Counted from the first letter of the stretch, positions 1-9,131 are shown. The stretch: 53,674 nt of DNA from Clostridia bacterium (GCA_900753975.1 CAAEBC010000066.1:1-53674), one strand, 5' to 3'. The notes: generated from the sequence alone by a model not told the origin. Made by a program: numbers and translations.

Positions 1-250
1 ACGACACATTAAAAACTGCTATGATATAGTAATTATACCATATTTCGACACAATTGAAAATAACTTTTAAAGAAAAAGACTAGTAGAGCCTTTTTCCGTA
101 AAGCAAAAAATTTTTACAATATCCATAATATAATTTTCATATGTTTCTCTTTTTTCACCCATATATTTATATTGATTCACTTGTTTTCTTTTTCAAAAAA
201 CTAGCAATAACTCGTCAAAGTTATTGCTTCCCTAAGCATTTTATTAAATT
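1..250. other. Intergenic region at window edge
   Basis: No coding region is supported here. It is very AT-rich. The only clear structure is the terminator hairpin at 193-228 serving the kinase gene. A weaker low-GC hairpin near 72-98 could end a gene lying outside the window, but this is not secure. Confidence 0.5.
193..228 (-). terminator. Intrinsic terminator after the APH-family kinase
   Basis: On the minus strand a perfect 10-bp stem, AGCAATAACT with AGTTATTGCT (203-212 with 219-228) and a 6-nt loop, is followed by AGTTTTTTG. It lies just downstream of the kinase stop codon and probably ends the hydrogenase-adhE operon. Confidence 0.8.
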
Positions 251-1012
251 TTACTCGTAATCCACAACCTCAATCCATCTACTTAAAAATTCCTGCTCCT
301 CCTCTTTCCCTTTCGTCATCTGCGTAGCCGCAACTATAGGAATCCATCTTTGTACATTAGATTTCGCAATCCCACTTTTCTCACAGAAAACATCTAAATA
401 TTTATCTGCAAGTTTACTCTTACCATCAATAGAAAATAGCAAAAACGTTCTCGCTGCATCAGCAGAAGCATTACCTTGAGTAACGTGTGCCCAGTCAATT
501 ACCCACGCAGTTCCATCTTCCTTTATTATTACGTTGCTTGGATTAAAATCGCCATGACATAATTTAACATGATTTTTCATTCCCTCAAGCCTTTGTAATA
601 ACTCATATTTGGTGTTTTCTTCTATATTAGTTGCACTATTTAATTTTCTTCTAAACTTATCTTTTATAGTAGTTAGAAGTGGCACTTTATGATTTAATAT
701 ATTCATTTGAACATCAACAAACAAATTTAAATACTCATCTTCTTTTTCTGGATGCTCTTCCATAAGTTTATTTAAAGGTGTTCCTTCAATATGTTCAGAT
801 ACCAAAGCCCATCTATTATTAATCTTTGTTACTGCAATTAAACTTGGGACATTTAAATCCGTTCCCTCTTCAACTCTTGCTTGGTTAAGTGCTTCATTTA
901 AAATATCAGCCTTAGAATAATTTTCAACAAATAACTTTATTGTCTTATCTCCATCTTTATAAACTGTTTTTGTTTTTCTCTCCGCAATAGGATTATCTAA
1001 ATTAAACTCCAT
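251..1012 (-). CDS. APH/choline-kinase family phosphotransferase
   Basis: This is a 253-residue small-molecule kinase of the aminoglycoside phosphotransferase (APH) fold. The Brenner-type catalytic loop HGDFNPSN is at residues 153-160 and the metal-binding IDW (DFG equivalent) at 172-174. A likely ATP-anchoring lysine is near residue 26. The family includes antibiotic, choline, thiamine and fructosamine kinases, and nothing here fixes the substrate. Its ATG overlaps the adhE stop in a TAATG arrangement, so it is translationally coupled to adhE and is the last gene of the operon. A metabolic role is likelier than drug resistance because of that position, but this is inference. Confidence 0.8.
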   Translation of the reverse strand: MEFNLDNPIAERKTKTVYKDGDKTIKLFVENYSKADILNEALNQARVEEGTDLNVPSLIAVTKINNRWALVSEHIEGTPLNKLMEEHPEKEDEYLNLFVDVQMNILNHKVPLLTTIKDKFRRKLNSATNIEENTKYELLQRLEGMKNHVKLCHGDFNPSNVIIKEDGTAWVIDWAHVTQGNASADAARTFLLFSIDGKSKLADKYLDVFCEKSGIAKSNVQRWIPIVAATQMTKGKEEEQEFLSRWIEVVDYE

Positions 1013-3621
1013 TATCTTTCACCTCCATAATATGCTTTCAAATACATTTCTTTAATCTCACTTATTAGTGGATATCTTGGGTTTGAACCAGTACATTGAT
1101 CATCGAATGCTTGCTCAGACATTTCATCTAATGTCTCTAAGAATACCTTTTCATCTACTCCATAATCTCTTATAGTTTTCTTTATTCCGATTTTATCTTT
1201 TAATTCATTTATTGCTTTAATTAAGTTTTCTAATTTTTCTTCATCTGTGTTTCCACCTAAACCTAAGCACTCTGCAACTTTTGCGTATCTTCTTAAAACA
1301 CATGGATGATCATATTGTGGGAATGTTCCCATTTTTTCAGGAACTTCTGCTGCGTTGAATCTTAACACATATTCTATCATTAACGCATTAGCAATTCCGT
1401 GTGCTATGTGGTGATAAGCACCAAGCTTATGTGCCATTGAGTGACAAACTCCTAAAAACGCATTTGCGAAAGCCATACCTGCCATAGTTGCTGCGTTTGC
1501 CATTTTTTCTCTTGCTTCTATATCATTTGCACCATTTTCATAAGCTCTTGGTAAATATTCAAAAATATTTTTCAAACTTTCTATAGCAAGTCCATCTGTA
1601 AACTCTGTTGACATCATTGATGCAATTGCTTCTAAATCATGTGTTACAGCATCTATACCTGATGCAGAAGTTAATCCTTTTGGTGCATTCATCATCATGT
1701 CTGCATCTACGATGGCCATCTTAGGCATCAATTCATAATCTGCTAATGGATATTTAATACCTGATTTTTCATCAGTTATAACAGCAAATGGTGTTACTTC
1801 TGAACCTGTACCAGCAGATGTAGGAACAGCTATAAAGTAAGCTTTCTCACCCATTTTAGGGAATGTGTATACTCTCTTTCTTATATCCATAAATCTCATG
1901 GCCATATCCATGAAATCAACTTCAGGATGTTCATACATAACCCAAATTATTTTAGCAGCATCCATTGCACTACCACCACCGACTGCTATTATGCAATCGG
2001 GTTTAAACATATTGATTGCTTTGGTTCCCTCTATTGCACATGCAAGTGTTGGGTCTGGTGCAACGTTTGAAAATGTTGCGTGTTCTATTCCTAATTCATC
2101 TAATTTATTTGTTATTGGTTTTGTATATCCATTTTCAAACAAGAATGTATCTGTAACAATAAATACCTTCTTCTTGTTCATAACATATTTTAATTCTTCT
2201 AAAGCTACTGGCAAACAACCTTTTTTAATATATACCTTTTCAGGTGCTCTAAACCAAAGCATATTTTCTCTCCTTTCGGCAACTAATTTTACATTTAATA
2301 ATTGTTTTATTCCTACGTTTTCTGATACTGAATTTCCACCCCATGAGCCACATCCAAGTGTTAATGATGGTGTAACTTTAAAATTATATAAATCACCTAT
2401 ACCACCTTGTGATGATGGTGTGTTAATTAGTACCCTACATGTTTTCATTGCATTATAGAATTTTTCAATTTTTTCTTTTTGGAAAACTGTATCTATATAT
2501 AGTGAAGACGTATGTCCAAGACCGCCATCTTCAACTAGTCTACTGGCTTTAGCTATTGCATCATCAAAATCTTTTGCCTTATACATTGCAAGTACAGGAG
2601 ATAACTTTTCATGAGCAAACTCTTCACTTAGCTCAACACTCTTTACTTCACCAATTAATATTTTTGTACTCTCTGGTACTGATACTCCTGCAAGCTCGGC
2701 TATTGTATGAGCTTTTTGTCCAACTATCTTTGCATTTAAAGCACCATTTATAATTATTGTTTTTCTAACTTTTTCTGTTTCTTCTTTATCTAAGAAATAG
2801 CACCCACGTTTTTCAAATTCAGTCTTTACTTCTTTATAAACCTTATTTAAAACAATTACAGATTGTTCTGATGCACAAATCATACCGTTATCAAAAGTCT
2901 TTGAATGTATTATTGAGTTTACAGCTAAAATAATATTTGCAGAATCATCTATAACAGCTGGCACATTTCCTGCACCAACACCAAGTGCTGGCTTTCCACT
3001 TGAATATGCAGCCTTAACCATACCAGGTCCACCTGTTGCTAAAATTGTATCAACTGATTGCATTAATGTATTTGTTAAATCCAAAGATGGGACATCTATC
3101 CAAGCAATTATATCTTCTGGTGCACCAGCTTTTACAGCAGCTTCTAATACTATTTTAGCAGCAGCTATTGTAGAATTTTTAGCTCTTGGGTGTGGACTTA
3201 TTATAATTCCATTTCTTGTTTTTAGACAAATTAATGTTTTAAAAATAGCTGTTGATGTAGGATTTGTTGTAGGAATTACTGCACCTATTATACCTATTGG
3301 CTCTAGCACTTTCTTAACTCCATACTCTTTATCATCTTCTATTATCCCACAAGTTTTTTCATTTCTATATTTATTATAAATATATTCTGAAGCATAATGA
3401 TTTTTAATAACTTTATCTTCAACTATACCCATTTTAGTTTCTTCTACTGCCATTTTTGCGAGTGGAATTCTTGCACTATTTGCAGCAATTGCAGCTGCTT
3501 TAAAAATTTTATCTACTTGCTCTTGAGAAAATTTTGAAAATTCTCTTTGAGCTTTTCTAACTTTTTCGATAGTGGCTTTTAACTTTTCTACACTATCAAC
3601 TAATTCGTATTCCTTACTCAT
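1012..3621 (-). CDS. adhE: Bifunctional acetaldehyde-CoA/alcohol dehydrogenase AdhE
   Basis: AdhE reduces acetyl-CoA to acetaldehyde and then ethanol, using two NADH, and in the family it assembles into cytoplasmic filaments (spirosomes). The 869-residue length is typical. The N-terminal aldehyde dehydrogenase half runs to about residue 445, with the catalytic cysteine in GMICASEQS (C249). The C-terminal iron-dependent alcohol dehydrogenase half has GGGSAMDAAK (548-557) and the metal-binding histidines in GIDAVTHDLEA and HSMAHKLGAYHHIAHG. The start has a good AGGAGG site. It overlaps the preceding hydrogenase gene by 8 nt, so the two are probably co-expressed. Rex, encoded just upstream of this operon, is the expected NADH-responsive regulator. 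Confidence 0.97.
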   Translation of the reverse strand: MSKEYELVDSVEKLKATIEKVRKAQREFSKFSQEQVDKIFKAAAIAANSARIPLAKMAVEETKMGIVEDKVIKNHYASEYIYNKYRNEKTCGIIEDDKEYGVKKVLEPIGIIGAVIPTTNPTSTAIFKTLICLKTRNGIIISPHPRAKNSTIAAAKIVLEAAVKAGAPEDIIAWIDVPSLDLTNTLMQSVDTILATGGPGMVKAAYSSGKPALGVGAGNVPAVIDDSANIILAVNSIIHSKTFDNGMICASEQSVIVLNKVYKEVKTEFEKRGCYFLDKEETEKVRKTIIINGALNAKIVGQKAHTIAELAGVSVPESTKILIGEVKSVELSEEFAHEKLSPVLAMYKAKDFDDAIAKASRLVEDGGLGHTSSLYIDTVFQKEKIEKFYNAMKTCRVLINTPSSQGGIGDLYNFKVTPSLTLGCGSWGGNSVSENVGIKQLLNVKLVAERRENMLWFRAPEKVYIKKGCLPVALEELKYVMNKKKVFIVTDTFLFENGYTKPITNKLDELGIEHATFSNVAPDPTLACAIEGTKAINMFKPDCIIAVGGGSAMDAAKIIWVMYEHPEVDFMDMAMRFMDIRKRVYTFPKMGEKAYFIAVPTSAGTGSEVTPFAVITDEKSGIKYPLADYELMPKMAIVDADMMMNAPKGLTSASGIDAVTHDLEAIASMMSTEFTDGLAIESLKNIFEYLPRAYENGANDIEAREKMANAATMAGMAFANAFLGVCHSMAHKLGAYHHIAHGIANALMIEYVLRFNAAEVPEKMGTFPQYDHPCVLRRYAKVAECLGLGGNTDEEKLENLIKAINELKDKIGIKKTIRDYGVDEKVFLETLDEMSEQAFDDQCTGSNPRYPLISEIKEMYLKAYYGGER

Positions 3622-5062
3622 CTTTATCCTCCTTCTTACTATTTAGTTTATATAAATTTATAGAATTCTTAATATCTTGTTCTTTGGCCTGTTTACCAAA
3701 CTTATCTATCTCAACAACATTTTTAGGTCCATGATGTATGCAAAGAGCACCATTTAAACAGCCACCATCGCAAGCCATTCCTTCAAAGAAATTATCTAAA
3801 GACTTACCCATTTTAAGCTTTAAAAGATTTACTTTACAATCTGTAATTCCATTCATCGCTACAGGTTTTAAATCTTCTATTTCAAACTGTTCTTTTGCAA
3901 CAGCTTCAATTCCCTCTTTTATTCCTCCAGACTTTGCAAATATTCTCCCATAAAAAGATGCATTATTTAAAACTGTTTCTTCCAGCTCTTCCATGTTTAT
4001 TTCTTTTGCATCTAAGAATGCTTGTAATTCTTCAAAAGAAATTACAGAATCAATAGCACCTTTTGTTTTTTCTAGTTTATATTCCATCTTCTTACTTGTG
4101 CAAGGTCCTATAAAAATAACTTTTGCAGTAGGATCAGAATGTTTTATAAGCTCTGCTGCGTAAACCATTGGAGATACACTACTAGAAATATATTTCACAA
4201 GTTCAGGAAAATTTTTCTCAACATACATTACAAAAGATGGACAACATGATGTTGTTAAAATTCCTTTCTCTTTAAATTCTTTTGCTTCGTTATATAATGT
4301 TATATCTGCACCTAATGCTGCTTCAACAACTTGATGGAAACCAAGCTTCATTATTGCGGTAACAACTTGCTCCGGTTTTACATTATCAAACTGACCAGCT
4401 ATTGATGGTGCAATGACTGCATATACATTGTAATTTTTATTGTTATCAGATTTTCTTAAAATATCTATTGCCTCTAATATATATGACTTGTCTGATATTG
4501 CTCCAAATGGGCATTGATAAACACAAGCACCACAAGAAATACACTTGTCATTATTTATCTTTGCTTTTTTATCTTCATCTATAGAAATAGCATCTACTTT
4601 ACATGCTTTTACACATGGTCTTTCTTGCTTTATAATAGCAGAATATGGACAAACACTAACACACTTACCACACTCAATACATTTTTCTTTATCTATATAC
4701 GACTTATGATTAACTATCGATATTGCATTTTTCGGACAAGCTTCCACACATCTATGTACCAAGCAACCTCTACAAGCGGGTGTAACATACATACCTTCTG
4801 CAGGACATTCGTCGCACGCAATATCTATAACTTCAACCGAATTAGGATTTTCTTTATTTCCGCCCATCGCTAAAGTTATTCTTTCCTCTATAATCGCTCT
4901 ATCTTTATAAACACAGCAACGTGCAATAGGCTTTGGACCAGGTGAGATTTTTTTAGGTATATCTTTATAGCAAGATGCTAAGTCGTCATCATAAGCTTTT
5001 TTTATAACCTCTTTCAAAACCTCATATTTTAGTTGCTGTACATAGGTATCAAATTTATTCAT
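3614..5062 (-). CDS. [FeFe] hydrogenase, group-B-like, with ferredoxin-type domains
   Basis: This is an iron-only hydrogenase that would couple ferredoxin oxidation to hydrogen evolution in the cytoplasm. Counting 482 residues from the chosen start, cysteine motifs for several Fe-S clusters occupy residues 83-184 (including CIECGKCVSVCP and CISCGACVYQCP). The H-cluster domain follows with TSCCPSF (271-277), GPCTSKK (319-325) and the paired cysteines of MACDGGC (429-435). The form of these motifs (TSCCPSF, GPC rather than MPC) fits group B rather than the classical group A enzyme. I chose the ATG at 5062, 8 nt after AAAGGGA; an ATG at 5092 would overlap the phosphatase gene and lacks its own site. 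In-operon partners are the sensory hydrogenase and phosphatase. Confidence 0.9.
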   Translation of the reverse strand: MNKFDTYVQQLKYEVLKEVIKKAYDDDLASCYKDIPKKISPGPKPIARCCVYKDRAIIEERITLAMGGNKENPNSVEVIDIACDECPAEGMYVTPACRGCLVHRCVEACPKNAISIVNHKSYIDKEKCIECGKCVSVCPYSAIIKQERPCVKACKVDAISIDEDKKAKINNDKCISCGACVYQCPFGAISDKSYILEAIDILRKSDNNKNYNVYAVIAPSIAGQFDNVKPEQVVTAIMKLGFHQVVEAALGADITLYNEAKEFKEKGILTTSCCPSFVMYVEKNFPELVKYISSSVSPMVYAAELIKHSDPTAKVIFIGPCTSKKMEYKLEKTKGAIDSVISFEELQAFLDAKEINMEELEETVLNNASFYGRIFAKSGGIKEGIEAVAKEQFEIEDLKPVAMNGITDCKVNLLKLKMGKSLDNFFEGMACDGGCLNGALCIHHGPKNVVEIDKFGKQAKEQDIKNSINLYKLNSKKEDKDE

Positions 5063-5075
5063 ACTCATCATCCCT

Positions 5076-6236
5076 TTAATAATATTTAACATTTATTCTT
5101 TTTCCCATAGAATTAAGATTTTCTGAAAGTTTTTCTACTAACTTAAACTTCAAAGTACTATCTATAGGAAGTCCACTATGTGCTTCGTTTACAGCTTGAC
5201 CAACAAAAAAGTTTACATCAGTTGCTTGTTCAAACAAAAAGTTAGCAAGTTGCGAAGCTCCATCTTTTCCTAAAAAGTTTTTAGGATAATCACTATCTAT
5301 TCTTAAATATTCTTCTGAAAGTTCAATTAATTTTCGAAGTGTTAAAACACCTTCTGTCGTTAAATCAATTCCTTTAATATAACCAATAGGTGGAATTTCT
5401 TGGTCAATATAATTAATATCTGTTTCAACTTCTTCATGCAAATAATTTGCAACTATTTGAGAAGTTGTTCCACCGCATACAATTCTGATTCCGTCATTTC
5501 TTAAAAAGTCTTCTACATATCTATCACAGTCTTCTCTTTTTACAGGTGGACCTATCATAATATTTACAGTACTTTCTTTTCTTATTTTAATAGCAGCAAC
5601 AGTTGTATCATCGCCAGGCTCTTCCATATATAAAGCCTCACTTGCACTTGCCAAAACATTTGCAATACAACGTGCCGACATATCTGTGCTTGTATTTTTC
5701 ACAAGATAATCTATAATATCTTCTCTTTGCCAGCCTAAATTTAAAGTTTTACCGATTCCTGCATGTGGCACACCATCTGACATTAAGATAATTACATCTT
5801 GATCTTTCAAATCTAATTTTGTTTTATATATTTTTTTGTTTAGGATATTTAGTTCTTCTCTTTCCAATTCCTTTGGTACACCATTACTCATAAAAATACA
5901 TACCGGATTATCAAATTCAAACATATATCCTTTTCCATCATTATTAATATGTATAGCAGAAAAAGTAGAATACGCAACTCCTCTTTCCTTACATACAGGT
6001 AAGGTTTGCACAATAGTTTCAACACATTCTTCCATTGGAATATTATTAGAAACCATTGTACTTAAAATCTTAGAGGTTAATGTTGCTAAAATATTTGCTT
6101 TAACTCCACTTCCAAGTCCATCTGCTAAAACAAGAGTTGTATAATCATTTTTCTTTACGATAGATACCATATCCCCACATAGTTCTTCGCCATACTTATT
6201 AAATGATGTATAACCATATTCAAGAAAAAGTCCCAT
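5076..6236 (-). CDS. SpoIIE/PP2C-type serine phosphatase of the hydrogenase operon
   Basis: This 386-residue cytoplasmic protein has an N-terminal PP2C-like (SpoIIE-type) phosphatase domain. Metal-binding aspartates are in ADGLGSGVKAN (39-49), ILMSDG and PGDDTTVAAIKI. The remaining third, from about residue 225, is a helical extension I do not recognise. Phosphatases of this type occur beside sensory [FeFe] hydrogenases in hfs-like operons, and a role in relaying the redox or hydrogen signal has been proposed. Its start overlaps the stop of the sensory hydrogenase (TAATG at 6236). The target phosphoprotein is unknown. Confidence 0.88.
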   Translation of the reverse strand: MGLFLEYGYTSFNKYGEELCGDMVSIVKKNDYTTLVLADGLGSGVKANILATLTSKILSTMVSNNIPMEECVETIVQTLPVCKERGVAYSTFSAIHINNDGKGYMFEFDNPVCIFMSNGVPKELEREELNILNKKIYKTKLDLKDQDVIILMSDGVPHAGIGKTLNLGWQREDIIDYLVKNTSTDMSARCIANVLASASEALYMEEPGDDTTVAAIKIRKESTVNIMIGPPVKREDCDRYVEDFLRNDGIRIVCGGTTSQIVANYLHEEVETDINYIDQEIPPIGYIKGIDLTTEGVLTLRKLIELSEEYLRIDSDYPKNFLGKDGASQLANFLFEQATDVNFFVGQAVNEAHSGLPIDSTLKFKLVEKLSENLNSMGKRINVKYY

Positions 6237-7936
6237 TATTTTTCTCCCTCATTATCAGCATTTAAAGTGTTTCTCAAATTTACTAAAGCTACTTTTGCTT
6301 CTGCTGTAGTTTCTCCAAGAAGTGATGCAATCTCTTGTGCAACTCGCATTTGTTTTTTTATAACTTCATCTGTAGCAGCTATAGTCTCAAGTTTTACTTC
6401 TTGTAATTTATCTTCATAATTTACTTTGTCTGTTATATCTTTCATTATTGCAAATATCATGTTGTGATCTTTCATATAATTTATAGATAACTCTATGTAA
6501 GAATTTGTCTTCTCTATTTTTATCCTTTTAGAAGATATATTTTTTTGTTTAGCTAAAGCTTCTATAAAATCAACATTATCTTCTAAGCAATCCAATATAC
6601 TTGTAGAGTTTGGCTTAAAACGTTTTATGCCAAGCAAAATTTTAGCTTTATTATTTATATCAGTTATATTAAATGCAGTATCAATAACAACAATTCCATT
6701 TGGGCTGTTTTGAATTATTTCATTTGAAATACTTTCAGCACGTTCCCTCATATATGGCAAACACATTTCTACATCTGCATAGCCATTTATAACAGCCCAA
6801 GCTTTTTCACGACAAGTAGAATATCCACACGCACCACAATTCAATTCATCTTCTTTAGTGTATTTACCAGTCTTTTCTAGTACTTCTCTTATTTGTTCTT
6901 CAGTAGGCTCAATATCTTTTAAATTGCATTTTCTATGATTACAAGTTATATCAACACTTTCCAATTTAGTCATCACATTTTTTTCATTTGTACCAGAATT
7001 ATCTTTTACATAGTTACGAATTTTAGCATTTGCAATTATAGCTGTATTATCTTTATTTAAACTACACGGACCATTAATACAAGCAGACTCACAAGAATTT
7101 AATTCCAAGAAAACATTTTCTAAATCATCAATTTTTTGAAGAGCCTCTTTACACTTTTCAACTCCGTCCATTGCAATATATTCATACCCATCTGCTAGCT
7201 CTTTAAAAGATTTTATTATTCCTCTACTTATAGGGAAAAATCTTTCACGATTCCAACTAACTTCTTCTGCTGCATCTATTTCTTGCAAATCTATTTCGTT
7301 TTCTTTTAAAAGTTCAATTAATTCTTCAAAAGTTAAAACATTATCTATAAGACCAGATTCTCTACATTCCTTTTTCTTTGCAATACATGGTCCAATAAAA
7401 ACAATCTTTGCATCAGGATTTTCTTTTTTCAAAACCTTTGCATGAGCAATAACTGGTGAATCAACTGGTGCTAAATACTTAAGTGCATTAGGATAATATA
7501 AACTAATCAAAGTGTTTACTGCAGGACAACATGAAGTTATAAAATTTTTATATTTCCTTTCTTTCAATAACTTTTCATATTCATCTATAACAAGTTCAGC
7601 ACCTCTTGCCGTTTCTTCTGCAAACTCAAAGCCAACCTTTTTTAGTGCACTATTAATTGTAGCAAAATTTTTAAGATTAAAGCTTGATATAAATGATGGT
7701 GCAACACTTGCAATAACTTTATTATTTTTCAAAAGATTTTTTACATCATCTAATTCTGTATGAACCTTTTTCGCATTTTGAGGACAAATAAGAGTACATC
7801 TGCCACACAAAATGCATCTATCTTCTATAACCTTGGCCTGGTTTTCTTCAATCTTAATAGCCTTTACAGGACAGTTTTTCAAGCACTTATAGCAGTTTTT
7901 GCATTTTGCCTCTTTAAAATCCAAATACTTTAACAT
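6236..7936 (-). CDS. Sensory [FeFe] hydrogenase-like protein with PAS domain (HydS/HfsB type)
   Basis: This 566-residue protein has two [4Fe-4S] ferredoxin motifs (C12-C22 and C41-C51), then an H-cluster-like domain with TSCCP (134-138), GPC (182-184) and SCESAC (281-286). A four-cysteine Fe-S motif in CGACGYSTC follows (367-375, with C392), then a PAS domain at about 401-505 and a helical tail. The cysteines that would hold the H-cluster are all present, but the third motif lacks the usual glycine-rich form. That domain order defines the putative hydrogen- or redox-sensing subclass rather than a bulk catalyst. It is followed by its phosphatase partner with overlapping codons. A sensory role is established only as a hypothesis for the family. 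Confidence 0.9.
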   Translation of the reverse strand: MLKYLDFKEAKCKNCYKCLKNCPVKAIKIEENQAKVIEDRCILCGRCTLICPQNAKKVHTELDDVKNLLKNNKVIASVAPSFISSFNLKNFATINSALKKVGFEFAEETARGAELVIDEYEKLLKERKYKNFITSCCPAVNTLISLYYPNALKYLAPVDSPVIAHAKVLKKENPDAKIVFIGPCIAKKKECRESGLIDNVLTFEELIELLKENEIDLQEIDAAEEVSWNRERFFPISRGIIKSFKELADGYEYIAMDGVEKCKEALQKIDDLENVFLELNSCESACINGPCSLNKDNTAIIANAKIRNYVKDNSGTNEKNVMTKLESVDITCNHRKCNLKDIEPTEEQIREVLEKTGKYTKEDELNCGACGYSTCREKAWAVINGYADVEMCLPYMRERAESISNEIIQNSPNGIVVIDTAFNITDINNKAKILLGIKRFKPNSTSILDCLEDNVDFIEALAKQKNISSKRIKIEKTNSYIELSINYMKDHNMIFAIMKDITDKVNYEDKLQEVKLETIAATDEVIKKQMRVAQEIASLLGETTAEAKVALVNLRNTLNADNEGEK

Positions 7937-7951
7937 ATTAAAAACCCCTTT

Positions 7952-8194
7952 TTATAATTTAGTAATTATCTGATCATTAAAAACATTTTCAATATTAGTA
8001 GGATTAACATCATAAAGTGGTTCACCGTCAATATTCATGGCAACCCCATGAGAACAATTGCCTAAACAAAAACTGGCTTTTAATTCAATCTTGTCCTCAA
8101 GCTTTTTTTCTTCAATCATCTCTTTAAGCTTTTGTATAACATCATAAGACCCTTTTAAATGACATGAACTACCAACACAAACATTAATTATCAT
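7952..8194 (-). CDS. [2Fe-2S] thioredoxin-like ferredoxin
   Basis: This is an 80-residue protein of the thioredoxin-like [2Fe-2S] ferredoxin family, related to the NuoE/HydA-gamma fold. The four cluster ligands are visible as CVGSSC near the N terminus and CLGNC in the second half. It probably passes electrons to or from the hydrogenase-like proteins encoded immediately downstream (15-nt gap to the next gene). I chose the ATG at 8194, 8 nt after AAGGAG; a GTG at 8203 is too close to that site. It heads the operon. Confidence 0.88.
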   Translation of the reverse strand: MIINVCVGSSCHLKGSYDVIQKLKEMIEEKKLEDKIELKASFCLGNCSHGVAMNIDGEPLYDVNPTNIENVFNDQIITKL

Positions 8195-8230
8195 AATAAA
8201 CACTCCTTCTAAAAAATTAAGAATTAGTAA

Positions 8231-8282
8231 GAATTAGGGACGGAGGAAAATTCTCATTTTTGAGAATTAGGGACACTCCTTG
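8231..8282. repeat. GGGACGG repeat, copy 1 (REP-like)
   Basis: This is a 52-nt sequence matching 30841-30892 along its whole length without gaps. Two direct GGGAC motifs flank an inner hairpin (AATTCTCA with TGAGAATT). It lies between the likely promoter of the hydrogenase operon and its first start codon, so it would be in the 5' untranslated leader. The layout recalls REP-type repeats, though no REP transposase is in the window. Confidence 0.75.
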
Positions 8283-8313
8283 CATAATTCCGCATAAACA
8301 TTTACAAAATTTT

Positions 8314-8343
8314 TATCTACCGTTAATTAACCTATATAAACAA
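8314..8343 (-). promoter_or_regulatory. Candidate promoter with embedded palindrome, hydrogenase-adhE operon
   Basis: On the minus strand TTGTTT (8338-8343) and TAGATA (8314-8319) are 18 bp apart. The 10-bp palindrome GTTAATTAAC (8322-8331) sits inside the spacer. Rex operators have the form TTGTTAA-N4-TTAACAA, so this is only a partial resemblance. The position just downstream of rex and upstream of an adhE operon is where a Rex site is expected. Confidence 0.4.
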
Positions 8344-8367
8344 AATTAATTCTTAACTTTATAAATT

Positions 8368-8985
8368 TTATTTTTTCTTTAATTGTTTTAATAATATCAG
8401 CAAAGATGCTGACAAATCTTCATTTTTTATAACAACATCTTCTGGTACTTTTAAACTTACCGGTGCAAAATTCCAAATTGCTTTTATTCCGAAATTCACA
8501 AGTGCATCGCAAACTTCTTGTGCAACATCTTTTGGAACAGTTATTATAGCTATACGAATATTCATCCTCTTTATTAAGTTTTTCATCTTACTTACATGAA
8601 AAATTTTTTTACCATCACACTTAGATTTATCAATATCAAAAGCCATCAAAACATTAACGTTATTTTCAAATCCATTATAATTCATCAATGCTTTACCAAG
8701 CTTTCCAGCTCCTATAACAATTGCATCTGTAGTATTATTTAAATTCAAAAAATCTTCCATATCTAAAATTAAATTATCAATGCAAAAACCTTTGCCGGGT
8801 ATACCGTTAGAAGTACTAATCAAAGCTAAATCTTTTCGCACTTGTATTGGACTCAAATCCAGTTCTTCTGCTATTTTAGTAGAAGAGCCATACATCAAAC
8901 CAGCATTTTTTTCTTCCTTTAAAATTCTTAAATAACAAGGAAGCCTTTTTAAACTAGCTTGCGAAATATGTACACTATTTTCCAT
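8368..8985 (-). CDS. rex: Redox-sensing transcriptional repressor Rex
   Basis: Rex binds operators when the NADH/NAD+ ratio is low and releases them as NADH rises, derepressing fermentation genes. The protein is 205 residues, as expected. The N-terminal winged helix includes ELDLSPIQVRKDLALI, and the Rossmann domain carries the NAD-binding GAGKLGKALMNY. The start has a GAGGAGGG site. It lies directly upstream of, and in the same direction as, the hydrogenase-adhE operon, which it most likely controls. The 382 nt between its stop and adjacent operon features include a separate candidate promoter, so the operon need not be read through from rex. Confidence 0.96.
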   Translation of the reverse strand: MENSVHISQASLKRLPCYLRILKEEKNAGLMYGSSTKIAEELDLSPIQVRKDLALISTSNGIPGKGFCIDNLILDMEDFLNLNNTTDAIVIGAGKLGKALMNYNGFENNVNVLMAFDIDKSKCDGKKIFHVSKMKNLIKRMNIRIAIITVPKDVAQEVCDALVNFGIKAIWNFAPVSLKVPEDVVIKNEDLSASLLILLKQLKKK

Positions 8986-9018
8986 CTCAGCCCTCCTCGA
9001 TATATTTTTATCGATTTA

Positions 9019-9047
9019 ATGTTACCATACCTAAAATTTAAATTCAA
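9019..9047 (-). promoter_or_regulatory. Promoter of rex
   Basis: On the minus strand TTGAAT (9042-9047), a 17-bp spacer and TAACAT (9019-9024) lie about 35 bp upstream of the rex start codon. Confidence 0.55.
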
Positions 9048-9131
9048 CACCTTTCGACGATATTTGCAGATGAAATTTTTGTAAAAAAAGTAAGTAATAA
9101 GAATTAATAATAACAATTAACATTTTTACAT

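Noticed and set aside
1865..2458. Long plus-strand reading frame opposite adhE
   Set aside because: It lies wholly within the well-supported adhE gene, has no ribosome binding site and a composition typical of antisense shadow frames.
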